From assembly GCF_000980895.1 (NCBI RefSeq), contig NZ_LAZX01000093.1:62001-126000 (forward strand): DNA of 64,000 nucleotides, read 5' to 3'. The notes under the pieces are model-generated. The model was not told the DNA's origin and did not search any database. It worked only from the letters and a program-made list of their open reading frames with translations. The position numbers were made by a program, and so were the translations under genes. This document shows positions 37,486-45,436 of the stretch, piece after piece (the first letter of the stretch is position 1; every line of letters starts with the position of its first letter). Origin of the DNA: Sphingomonas sp. Ag1. Lineage in GTDB: Bacteria > Pseudomonadota > Alphaproteobacteria > Sphingomonadales > Sphingomonadaceae.

Positions 37486-38253
37486 ATGGGGTCCATGCGT
37501 CAGCAACCCAGCATCATTCGCGTCATCGACCTGGAGACCACCGGCAACGCCCCACCCACCCATGGCGTGTGCGAGATCGGCTGGCAGGATGTCGCGCTGG
37601 GCGCCGACGGCCGCTGGGAATTGTACGGGGAGGGCGGCAGCCGGCTGGTCAATCCGGGCCGCTCGATGCCCCCGATCACCCAGGCGATCCACCATATCCG
37701 TGACGAGGATGTCGCCGACGCGCCCTGGTGGCACGATGTCGCGCGCGCGGTGCTTGATCCCTATCCCCGGCGCGTCGCGCTGGCGGCGCACCGGGCGGAT
37801 TTCGAACAGCAATTCTGCACCCCGGCGATGACTCACGGCGCACAATGGATCTGCACCTGGAAATGCGCGCTGCGTCTGTGGCCCGACAGCCCCAGTTTCT
37901 CCAACCAGGTGCTGCGCTATTGGCGCAAGCCCGACGGGCTGGAGCATGAACGCGGGCTGCCGGCGCACCGTGCCTTTCCCGACGCCTATGTCACCGCCCA
38001 TCATCTGCGCGATCAGCTGAACGAGGCGAGCGTTGCCCAGCTGATCGAATGGTCGAGCATCCCCGCGCTCCTGCCGCGCGTTCGCTTCGGTGCCGATCGC
38101 GGCAAGCCGTGGAACGAGATCGAGGAGGAAAGCCTCGTGAAGTTCCTCACCGATCGCGATCCCGATGTCCGCTTCACCGCGGAAACCGAACTGGCGCGGC
38201 GCCGGGGCGGCGGGATGGTCGGTCGGATGAGCGCGCAGGACCTCCTTCTTTGA
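37486..38253 (+). CDS. ExoX-like DEDD 3'-5' exonuclease
   Basis: A 255-residue DnaQ-fold nuclease. Exo I motif is VIDLETTGNAP (Asp and Glu ligands), Exo II is around LAAHRADFEQQF, and Exo III is LPAHRAFPDAYVTAHHL, giving an H-x4-D arrangement. A C-terminal extension (about 190-255) has VRFGADRGKPWNEIEEESLV with KFLTDRDPDVRFTAETELAR, matching the ExoX-type tail domain. It degrades DNA from 3' ends in repair or proofreading-like roles. The ATG at 37486 is the first start; an alternative is the Met at residue 4. Not a polymerase epsilon subunit, judging by the tail. Confidence 0.88.
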   Translation: MGSMRQQPSIIRVIDLETTGNAPPTHGVCEIGWQDVALGADGRWELYGEGGSRLVNPGRSMPPITQAIHHIRDEDVADAPWWHDVARAVLDPYPRRVALAAHRADFEQQFCTPAMTHGAQWICTWKCALRLWPDSPSFSNQVLRYWRKPDGLEHERGLPAHRAFPDAYVTAHHLRDQLNEASVAQLIEWSSIPALLPRVRFGADRGKPWNEIEEESLVKFLTDRDPDVRFTAETELARRRGGGMVGRMSAQDLLL

Positions 38254-38311
38254 TCCATCATAGGGCAGCGGCTCTGGTGTTCCTGGCGGCACGTCCCTAG
38301 ACGCATCAACG

Positions 38312-39823
38312 ATGGTAGCGGAAAAGGGGCAAGGCTTCGCCGTTGGCGAAGGGCGGATCGGACGCGTGCTCATCGCCTTCATGGCGGTGGGCTTCGTTGC
38401 GCTGATCGCCGCGGGCATTGCCGCCGCCTGGATGACGCGCGAATTCTCCCGGCACAGCGCGGCCGTGTCGCACACCTATGAGGTGGAACTGGCGATCGCT
38501 GACATGCGGCGGCTGATCGAGCAGGGGGAAACCACCCGTCGCGGCTATATCCTGGCGCCCGAGACCCCCGGCTTCCTGCAGGCCTATCGCGAGGCTGCCA
38601 ATGCGCTGCCGAGATCCGCGAAGCGGCTGCGCCAGTTGACCTATGACAATCCCAAACAGCAGGCGAACATCACGCGCCTGGAAGGCGAGTTGTCGCAGCT
38701 GCTCGATCTGCGCGCACGCTCGGTCGATCTGGTCGCCAATGGCGAGGTCGCGCAGGCGAACGCGGAATTCCGCGAGGAGATGGGCGCGGCACGGCTGCGC
38801 GAAATCCGCGACATCTTCGACACCATGTCGAAGGAGGAACGCGTCCTGCTGATTGAGCGCGATCGCCAGCAGGAACGCGGCATCAACCTGTTCTACTCGG
38901 TGCTCACCGTCGCCGGGTTGCTGTTGCTCGCCGTGGCAATCGCCTCGCTGCTGGTCGTCGTCCGCTATACCAGTGATCTGACGCAGTCGCGCGAACAGCT
39001 TCAGCAGCTGAACGAAAGCCTGGAGGCGATCGTGGTCGATCGCACGGCGGACCTTTCGCGCGCGAACGACGAGATTCAGCGGTTCGCCTATATCGTCAGC
39101 CACGACCTGCGCTCGCCGTTGGTCAACGTCATGGGCTTCACCTCGGAGCTGGAGGCGGCCACCACTGCGCTGGGCGCGTTGGTCGACAGCGTGGAGGCCG
39201 AGGCGCCCGAGCTTCTGACCGAGGACGCAAGGCTCGCCGCGCGCGAGGATCTGCCGGAATCGATCAACTTCATCCGCACCTCGACGCAGAAGATGGATCG
39301 CCTGATCAATGCGATCCTCGCGCTGTCGCGTCAGGGGCGCCGCGTTCTCGCGCCCGAGCCGCTCGATCTGACGCGGCTGGTGGACAGCATCCGCGATTCG
39401 ATGGCGCACAAGCTGGATGAAACCGGTGCGACGCTGACGATCCGCGGCACCTTGCCCAGCATCGTCTGCGACCGGGTGGCGGTGGAGCAGATCCTGTCCA
39501 ACCTGATCGAAAACGCCGTGAAGTACCGCAGCCCCGATCGACCCGTTGAGGTCGACGTCAGCGGCGGGACGGTTGGCGACCGGATCTGGATCGAGGTCGC
39601 GGACAATGGCCGCGGCATCGACCCGCGCGACCATGAACGCGTGTTCGATCTCTTCCGGCGCTCCGGCACCCAGGATCAGCCCGGCGAGGGCATTGGTCTG
39701 GCACATGTCCGCGCCCTGGCCTATCGCCTGGGCGGCACGATCACCTTGCGGTCCGCGCTTGGCGAAGGGGCCACCTTCCGCGTATCGCTTCCAAAGACGC
39801 TGACCCTGCAGGAAAAACCATGA
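38312..39823 (+). CDS. CHASE3-domain sensor histidine kinase
   Basis: A 503-residue membrane kinase. Transmembrane helices at about 20-42 and 195-218 bracket a helical CHASE3 sensor (about 45-190, with EQGETTRRGYILAPETPGF). A short coiled coil follows, then HisKA with phospho-acceptor His264 (IVSHDLRSPLVNVMGF). The ATPase domain has N, G1 and G2 boxes (NLIENAVKYRS, VADNGRGID, GEGIGLAHVRAL). It resembles the phytochrome-like HisKA kinases that pair with Rcp1-type regulators. Its stop overlaps the next start (ATGA), where the partner regulator is encoded. The signal is unknown. Confidence 0.92.
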   Translation: MVAEKGQGFAVGEGRIGRVLIAFMAVGFVALIAAGIAAAWMTREFSRHSAAVSHTYEVELAIADMRRLIEQGETTRRGYILAPETPGFLQAYREAANALPRSAKRLRQLTYDNPKQQANITRLEGELSQLLDLRARSVDLVANGEVAQANAEFREEMGAARLREIRDIFDTMSKEERVLLIERDRQQERGINLFYSVLTVAGLLLLAVAIASLLVVVRYTSDLTQSREQLQQLNESLEAIVVDRTADLSRANDEIQRFAYIVSHDLRSPLVNVMGFTSELEAATTALGALVDSVEAEAPELLTEDARLAAREDLPESINFIRTSTQKMDRLINAILALSRQGRRVLAPEPLDLTRLVDSIRDSMAHKLDETGATLTIRGTLPSIVCDRVAVEQILSNLIENAVKYRSPDRPVEVDVSGGTVGDRIWIEVADNGRGIDPRDHERVFDLFRRSGTQDQPGEGIGLAHVRALAYRLGGTITLRSALGEGATFRVSLPKTLTLQEKP

Positions 39824-40263
39824 ACGCACATCAATCCGTCAGCATCGTGATGATCGAGGACGATGAGGGTCACGCCCGGCTGATCGAAAAGAACATCCGT
39901 CGTGCCGGCATCCTCAATGACATCAAGCATTTCCTCGATGGCACGTCGGCGCTCGACTATCTGTTCAACTCGCCCGAGGGGCCGATGCGGAACGGCCCGG
40001 CGCTGGTGCTGCTCGATCTCAACCTGCCCGACATGAGCGGGACGGACATCCTGGCGAAGATCAAGGGCTCCGACGGCCCGGTGAAGCGCACGCCGGTGGT
40101 GGTGCTGACCACCACGGACGACAGCCGCGAGATCCAGCGCTGCTACGACCTGGGCGCGAACGTCTATATCACCAAGCCGGTGAACTATGAGAGCTTCGCG
40201 CAGGCGATCCGTCAGCTCGGCCTGTTCCTGTCGGTGATCCAGGTTCCCGACGTCGCCGACTGA
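39820..40263 (+). CDS. stand-alone response regulator (Rcp1-like)
   Basis: A 147-residue receiver-only protein. It has the acidic pair in MIEDDEGHARL, phospho-acceptor Asp66 (LVLLDLNLPDMSG), the Thr of VVLTTTDD and the Lys of ITKPVNYESF. The spacing and the DYLFN insertion are those of Rcp1-type single-domain regulators partnered with HisKA kinases. Without an output domain it should pass phosphate onward or act by protein contact. It is sandwiched with overlaps of 4 and 1 bases between two kinase genes, so it is an obvious candidate to link them. Confidence 0.92.
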   Translation: MNAHQSVSIVMIEDDEGHARLIEKNIRRAGILNDIKHFLDGTSALDYLFNSPEGPMRNGPALVLLDLNLPDMSGTDILAKIKGSDGPVKRTPVVVLTTTDDSREIQRCYDLGANVYITKPVNYESFAQAIRQLGLFLSVIQVPDVAD

Positions 40264-41288
40264 TGAACCGGATTCTCTACATCGACGATGACGAGGGCAT
40301 TCGGCGGCTGGCGTCGCGTGCCCTTGCGCGTCGTGGATGGGACGTGACGACCGCCGATGGCGGCGAGCTCGGCGTCCGGCTGGCGGCCGAGCAGAAGTTC
40401 AATCTCGTCGCCGTCGATCACTACATGCCCGGCATCGACGGGCTGGAAACGCTCGCCCGTCTGCGCGAGCTGCCCGACCCGCCCAGCGTCGTCTATGTGA
40501 CCGGCTCGGAGGAACAGCGCGTTGCCGTCGCCGCGCTGCGCGCCGGCGCGTCGGAATATGTCGTGAAGTCGGTCGGCGACGATTTCTTCGATCTGCTCGA
40601 CGCGTCGTTCAAGGCGGTGGTCGCCCGCGCGCAGCTCGAACGGCAGAAGGCGGCGGCCGAAGAGGAGCTGCGCCTGTCCAATCGCCGGCTCGAGGCGTTG
40701 CTGGCCGAGGTCAATCACCGCGTGGCCAATTCTCTCCAGCTGGTCTCCGCCATGGTCCGGTTGCAGGCCGGCGCGCTCTCCGATCCGGCCGCCCGCGCGG
40801 CCCTCGAAGACACGCAGCGGCGAATCAGCGCGATCGCCCAGGTCCACCGACGCCTCTATACCGGCGGCGATGTCGAGCATGTCGACATGCGCGAATATCT
40901 CGGCGCGCTGGTCGACGAACTGGGCCAGACCTGGTCAACCGCGGAACAGCCGCGCGCGCTGCGCCTCGTCGCTGATCCGATCCAGCTGCCCACCGATCGC
41001 GCGGTATCGCTCGGTGTGATCGTGACCGAATTGGTCAGCAACGCCTGCAAATATGCCTATCCCAGCGGCAGCGGCGAGGTGCGCGTGGCGCTCCATCGTG
41101 ACGGCGACGACGTATTTCTGCTGGCGGTGGAGGATGACGGCGTCGGCATGTCGGGCGGGATTTCGCCGGGCGGCACGGGCGTTGGCACCAAGCTGATCCG
41201 CGCGATGGCGCAGAGCCTGCAGACGACGGTGGAATATGACGTCGCCCATCGCGGCACCCGCGCCGTCCTTCGCGCGGCGCTCGCCTGA
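40263..41288 (+). CDS. receiver-HisKA_2 hybrid histidine kinase
   Basis: A 341-residue soluble protein. The receiver domain (about 1-120) has Asp52 (VAVDHYMPGIDG). A coiled linker follows, then a HisKA_2 dimerisation domain with His152 (LLAEVNHRVANSLQLVSAM), and an HATPase domain (VTELVSNACKYAYPSG, VEDDGVGM, GVGTKLIRAMA). HisKA_2/HWE kinases with N-terminal receivers occur in alphaproteobacterial stress signalling, often upstream of PhyR, but no PhyR/EcfG/NepR genes are here. Its start overlaps the previous stop (TGATG). The likely order is kinase, receiver protein, receiver-kinase. Confidence 0.92.
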   Translation: MNRILYIDDDEGIRRLASRALARRGWDVTTADGGELGVRLAAEQKFNLVAVDHYMPGIDGLETLARLRELPDPPSVVYVTGSEEQRVAVAALRAGASEYVVKSVGDDFFDLLDASFKAVVARAQLERQKAAAEEELRLSNRRLEALLAEVNHRVANSLQLVSAMVRLQAGALSDPAARAALEDTQRRISAIAQVHRRLYTGGDVEHVDMREYLGALVDELGQTWSTAEQPRALRLVADPIQLPTDRAVSLGVIVTELVSNACKYAYPSGSGEVRVALHRDGDDVFLLAVEDDGVGMSGGISPGGTGVGTKLIRAMAQSLQTTVEYDVAHRGTRAVLRAALA

Positions 41289-41372
41289 TCGTACATTGGA
41301 TTGCGGCTGTCGCGGGGTGACGGGGGCTAGGGCTTTTCTCTAAAGGGCGGCGCATCAGCAAAGGAGCGCTCC

Positions 41373-42479
41373 ATGAAGACCCGTGCCGCCGTCGCGTTCG
41401 AGGCGAAGAAACCGCTGGAGATCGTCGAGCTCGATCTCGAAGGGCCCAAGGCCGGCGAAGTCCTGGTCGAGATCATGGCGACCGGCATCTGCCATACCGA
41501 CGCCTATACACTGGACGGCCTGGACAGTGAGGGCATCTTCCCCTCGATCCTCGGCCACGAGGGCTGCGGCATCGTGCGCGAGGTCGGCCCCGGCGTCACC
41601 AGCGTCGCGCCCGACGATCACGTCATCCCGCTGTACACGCCGGAATGCCGCCAGTGTAAGTCGTGCCTCAGCCAGAAGACCAACCTGTGCACCGCGATCC
41701 GCGCAACGCAGGGCAAGGGGCTGATGCCCGACGGTACCAGCCGCTTCAGCTACAAGGGCCAGCAGATCTTCCATTACATGGGGTGCTCGACCTTCTCGAA
41801 CTTCACCGTCCTGCCGGAAATTGCGGTCGCCAAGATCCGTCCCGATGCGCCGTTCGACACCAGCTGCTACATCGGTTGCGGCGTCACTACCGGCGTTGGC
41901 GCGGTGGTGAACACCGCGAAGGTGGAGCCGGGCGCGACGGTGATCGTATTCGGCCTGGGCGGCATCGGCCTCAACGTGATCCAGGGTGCGAAATTCGCTG
42001 GCGCCGCGCGTATCGTCGGCGTCGACATCAACCCCGATCGTGAGGAATGGGGCCGCAAGTTCGGCATGACCGACTTCGTGAACCCGAAGGACGTCGGCGA
42101 TATCGTCCAGCACCTGATCGCCATGACCGATGGTGGCGGCGACTATACGTTCGACTGCACCGGCAACACGGTGGTGATGCGCCAGGCGCTGGAGGCGGCG
42201 CACCGCGGCTGGGGCGAATCGATCATCATCGGCGTCGCCGAGGCCGGTAAGGAGATCGCGACGCGGCCGTTCCAGCTTGTCACCGGACGCGTCTGGAAGG
42301 GCACGGCATTCGGCGGCGCACGCGGCCGTACCGACGTGCCGAAGATCGTCGACTGGTATATGAATGGCCTGATCGAGATCGATCCGATGATCACGCACCG
42401 CCTGACGCTGGACGAGATCAACAAGGGCTTCGACCTGATGCATGCGGGCGAGAGCATCCGCAGCGTCGTGGTTTACTGA
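41373..42479 (+). CDS. frmA: S-(hydroxymethyl)glutathione dehydrogenase (class III ADH)
   Basis: A 368-residue zinc alcohol dehydrogenase for glutathione-dependent formaldehyde oxidation, also active as GSNO reductase. Catalytic zinc ligands include Cys40 ([13 protein letters not shown]) and His62/Glu63 (GHEGCG). Structural zinc cysteines are in [15 protein letters not shown]. The NAD-binding motif is [15 protein letters not shown]. Near-invariant class III stretches such as [20 protein letters not shown] are present. The start has CAAAGGAG upstream. The usual partner, S-formylglutathione hydrolase, does not follow; a VOC protein does. Confidence 0.96.
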   Translation: MKTRAAVAFEAKKPLEIVELDLEGPKAGEVLVEIMATGICHTDAYTLDGLDSEGIFPSILGHEGCGIVREVGPGVTSVAPDDHVIPLYTPECRQCKSCLSQKTNLCTAIRATQGKGLMPDGTSRFSYKGQQIFHYMGCSTFSNFTVLPEIAVAKIRPDAPFDTSCYIGCGVTTGVGAVVNTAKVEPGATVIVFGLGGIGLNVIQGAKFAGAARIVGVDINPDREEWGRKFGMTDFVNPKDVGDIVQHLIAMTDGGGDYTFDCTGNTVVMRQALEAAHRGWGESIIIGVAEAGKEIATRPFQLVTGRVWKGTAFGGARGRTDVPKIVDWYMNGLIEIDPMITHRLTLDEINKGFDLMHAGESIRSVVVY

Positions 42480-42556
42480 GCCGGGATGACGCTGGCGCCG
42501 GCGCGGACTATGGGGTTCGTGCCGGCGCATGACCGGCGTTCTAGGGGAGAGGGTGA

Positions 42557-42940
42557 ATGTACAGCCACATGATGGTGGGATCGAACGACATTGATCGGTC
42601 GAAAAAATTCTATGACGCGCTGTTCGGCGCGGTCGGCGGCAAGCCGGCGATGCAGGACGACAAGGGCCGCCTGATCTACATGCACAATGGCGGCCTGTTC
42701 CTGGTCACCAAGCCGATCGATGGGCAGCCCGCGACGCACGCCAATGGCGGCACGATCGGGTTCGCGATGGAATCGCCGGAGCAGGCGAACGCATGGCACC
42801 AGGCGGGTGTCGAAAATGGTGGCACCGCGATCGAGGACGCACCCGGCGTTCGCGAGGGTGGCTTTGCCAACCTCTACCTTGCCTATCTGCGCGATCCGGA
42901 CGGCAACAAGCTGTGTGCGATGCACCGCATGGCGGGATAA
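42557..42940 (+). CDS. VOC (glyoxalase/bleomycin resistance-like) family protein
   Basis: A 127-residue single-domain VOC protein: YSHMMVGSNDIDRSKKFYDA at the N-terminus, GGTIGFAMESPEQANAWHQA, and YLAYLRDPDGNKLCAMHRM at the end, where His/Glu-type metal ligands lie. It follows frmA by 77 bases and, from position, may handle a glutathione adduct. Homologues are often encoded beside class III ADH in alphaproteobacteria. Substrate not determined. The leader contains GGGGAGAGGG just before the ATG. Confidence 0.88.
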   Translation: MYSHMMVGSNDIDRSKKFYDALFGAVGGKPAMQDDKGRLIYMHNGGLFLVTKPIDGQPATHANGGTIGFAMESPEQANAWHQAGVENGGTAIEDAPGVREGGFANLYLAYLRDPDGNKLCAMHRMAG

Positions 42941-42949
42941 TCGCTACTT

Positions 42950-42976
42950 CCCTCTCCCCGCGCCGCGGGGAGAGGG
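42950..42976. terminator. perfect hairpin between convergent VOC and GH3 genes
   Basis: A 12-bp perfect stem, CCCTCTCCCCGC and GCGGGGAGAGGG, around loop GCC, in the 47-base convergent gap. Likely a bidirectional terminator. Confidence 0.7.
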
Positions 42977-42987
42977 AGGGCAGCTGA

Positions 42988-45252
42988 TCAGGGCCGCATC
43001 GTACGGGCGTTCAGCGTGGTGGTGCGGACCAGCGTGCGATCGGTCGCGTCGCGTGCGATCGCCACGCGATAGGTGCCGGCAGCGATGCGCCAGCCCGGCA
43101 ACTTGGTGTCATAATCGGCCACCACGCGCGGCTCCGCCGTCAGGGTGACTCGACGCATCTCACCAGGCTTCAGCTCGACCCGCTGGAACGCGGCGAGGCG
43201 CATCGGCCCCGCACCTTCGCGCGCGACGTACAGTTGCGGCACGTCGGCGCCGGCGTGCTTGCCGGTGTTCACGACGTCGACGGTCACGCGCAACGTGTCA
43301 CCACCGCTGACCACCGGGTTGCGATAGGCAAAGCTGGTGTAGCTGAGCCCGTGTCCGAACGGGAAGAGCGGCTTCAATCCCTTCTTCTCGTACCAGCGGT
43401 AGCCGACGTCTGCGCCTTCCTGATAATCGACCGGGAAGCTCTTTGGCGCCGGCACCGGCGTCGCTGCTGAATTGGCCGCGGCGGCAAGCTCCGCCGCATT
43501 GAACATGTCGAGGCCCACCGGCGCGGGCCGCGGCGGCTGGCCGATCGAGTCCGGGAAGGTGATGGGCAGGCGCCCGGACGGGTTAACGGCTCCCGTCAGG
43601 ATGGCAGCAATCGCCTCGCCGCCGCGCTGGCCCGGGTACCAGGCCTCGACGACGGCGGGCACCTTGTCGATCCACGGCATCAGCACCGGGCCGCCTGTTT
43701 CGAGCACCACCACCGTGTTCGGGTTCGCGTCGGCAACGGTGGCGATCAGCGCGTCCTGATTGTCGGGCAGCTTGATGTTGGGCACGTCCTCCGCCTCGGT
43801 TGTCCATTGGGTGGCGAACACGATGGCGAGGTCGGCCTGCTTTGCCGCAGCAATGTTGGCATTGTGGTTACGGCCGTCGAGGAACGAGATCTGCGCCCCC
43901 GGCAGCGCCTTGCGCAGCGCCGCCAGCGGTGAGGACGCATGGTAGGTGATGCGGACGAACGACGAAGCAGGTCCTTCGGATAGCGGGATTTCGATCGGTG
44001 CACCGCCGACGGAGCGCACCTGACTGGACCCCCCGCCCGACAGGACGCCGAGATCAGCCGCCCCGCCGATGACGACGATTTTCTTCGCAGTCCGGGCAAT
44101 CGGCAGGACGTCGCGGTCGTTCTTCAGCAGGACGATCCCCGCCTCGGCAGTGCGCTGCGCCACGTCCGCGTTGCGGCTGTACGGCGGCGTCTGTGCGGTC
44201 GCAGGCATCGGTGCATCATAGGTGCCGGTTTCGATCAGGCCGGTCAGGTACCGGACGACCATGTCGTCGACGCGCGCCTGCGACACGGCGTTCTCCTGCA
44301 CCGCTTCCTTCAGCGGCTCCCCGAAGAAGATCGCCTTGTCGAGTTCCTGGCCCGATTGCTGGTCGAGGCCGGCGTTGGCCGCCTTCACGGTCGAGTGTAC
44401 GCCGCCCCAGTCGCTCATCACCCAGCCACGATAGCCCCAGTCCTGCTTCAGCACCTTGTTGAGCAGGAAGTCGTTCTCGCACGCCCAGTCGCCATTGACC
44501 TTGTTATAGGCGCACATGACGGAGCCCGGCTTGCCCTGTTCGATGGCGATCTGGAAGGCGAGGAGGTCGCTCATGCGCAGCGGGGCCTCCGCGATCCGCG
44601 CGTCGAGGATCATGCGCCCGGTTTCCTGCGAGTTGAGCGCGAAATGCTTCACCGTCGACACGATCTTGTTCGACTGGACGCCAGCAATATGCGCGCCGCC
44701 CAGCAGGCCCGACACGAGGGGGTCCTCACCGAGATATTCGAAGTTCCGGCCGCTCCACGGATCGCGCGTCAAATTGACGCCACCGGCGAGAAGGACGTTG
44801 AACCGCTTCGCCCGCGCCTCGGCGCCGATCATCGCGCCGCCCGCCCGCGCAATATCGGTTGAAAAGCTGGCGGCGGTGGCGAGTGCGGAGGGAAGGGCGG
44901 TGGCGACATCGCCCTTGCGCTGTTCGACCTGATTGGCGACGCCGAGCGACGCATCGCTTCCACGAACCAGCGGCACGCCGAGGCGCGGAATGCCATCGAT
45001 ATGGCCGGCTGACGGGATCAGTTCGTTGGTGGTCTTGCCCCCGGCCATCGGCGGGAACAGGCTGTGCAGCAGCTGGATCTTCTCATCGAGCGTCATGCGA
45101 TCAACGATCGACTGCGCTCGCTGCCGCGCATCGGCAGTGCTCGTGGATCGCGCACTGCCCGCCCTGGGCGTTCCGCTCTGCGCGGCAAGCGGCTGAAGAG
45201 CCAGCATCACGATAGCGGAGGCGCCGAGCCAAGTACGCTTGTTCCTGAACAT
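42988..45252 (-). CDS. exported glycoside hydrolase family 3 beta-glucosidase
   Basis: A 754-residue GH3 enzyme. After a signal peptide (ASAIVMLALQPLAAQ) comes the TIM barrel with GVNLTRDPWSGRNFEYLGED, VKHFALNSQETGR and nucleophile Asp281 (YRGWVMSDWGGVHS). The alpha/beta sandwich has DLAIVFATQWTTEAEDVPNI, and a C-terminal fibronectin-like domain has GADVPQLYVAREGAGPMRLA. It removes terminal beta-glucosyl or beta-xylosyl units from oligosaccharides in the periplasm. It starts at the ATG at 45252 and diverges from the TonB receptor across a 184-base region with two palindromic operators, so both are probably under the locus LacI regulator. Confidence 0.93.
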   Translation of the reverse strand: MFRNKRTWLGASAIVMLALQPLAAQSGTPRAGSARSTSTADARQRAQSIVDRMTLDEKIQLLHSLFPPMAGGKTTNELIPSAGHIDGIPRLGVPLVRGSDASLGVANQVEQRKGDVATALPSALATAASFSTDIARAGGAMIGAEARAKRFNVLLAGGVNLTRDPWSGRNFEYLGEDPLVSGLLGGAHIAGVQSNKIVSTVKHFALNSQETGRMILDARIAEAPLRMSDLLAFQIAIEQGKPGSVMCAYNKVNGDWACENDFLLNKVLKQDWGYRGWVMSDWGGVHSTVKAANAGLDQQSGQELDKAIFFGEPLKEAVQENAVSQARVDDMVVRYLTGLIETGTYDAPMPATAQTPPYSRNADVAQRTAEAGIVLLKNDRDVLPIARTAKKIVVIGGAADLGVLSGGGSSQVRSVGGAPIEIPLSEGPASSFVRITYHASSPLAALRKALPGAQISFLDGRNHNANIAAAKQADLAIVFATQWTTEAEDVPNIKLPDNQDALIATVADANPNTVVVLETGGPVLMPWIDKVPAVVEAWYPGQRGGEAIAAILTGAVNPSGRLPITFPDSIGQPPRPAPVGLDMFNAAELAAAANSAATPVPAPKSFPVDYQEGADVGYRWYEKKGLKPLFPFGHGLSYTSFAYRNPVVSGGDTLRVTVDVVNTGKHAGADVPQLYVAREGAGPMRLAAFQRVELKPGEMRRVTLTAEPRVVADYDTKLPGWRIAAGTYRVAIARDATDRTLVRTTTLNARTMRP

Positions 45253-45312
45253 GTCGATATCCCCCTGATGCTGTCCGGAAAGGCCCATTGTGGCACGCCA
45301 ACAACACAATTT

Positions 45313-45324
45313 GGGAACGTTCAC
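45313..45324. promoter_or_regulatory. LacI-type operator half of pair (GH3-proximal)
   Basis: GGGAACGTTCAC, an imperfect palindrome around GAACGTTC, 61 bases upstream of the GH3 start. It repeats the perfect site at 45370-45381; their centres are 57 bases apart. The two sites in one divergent region suggest cooperative binding by the LacI protein encoded at 53.4 kb. Confidence 0.65.
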
Positions 45325-45343
45325 AAGTTTCGGCCGCGACTTC

Positions 45344-45381
45344 TTGACACCGCATGGAGCGCGGTAGAAGTGAACGTTCAC
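45344..45381 (+). promoter_or_regulatory. TonB-receptor promoter with LacI-type operator
   Basis: A consensus -35 TTGACA (45344-45349), a weak -10 around TAGAAG (45365-45370), and the perfect 12-bp palindrome GTGAACGTTCAC at 45370-45381 overlapping the expected start of transcription. A bound repressor would block the receptor operon. CG-centred palindromes of this kind are typical LacI-family operators. Confidence 0.7.
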
Positions 45382-45436
45382 AGTCCGCATTTTGCGGACC
45401 GTTCGACGTACGCAGGGTACAGGGGAGGACTTTCTG

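Noticed and set aside
45392-45436. Upstream extension of the TonB receptor frame
   Set aside because: It adds non-signal residues between the operator and the ribosome site; the signal peptide begins at the ATG at 45437.
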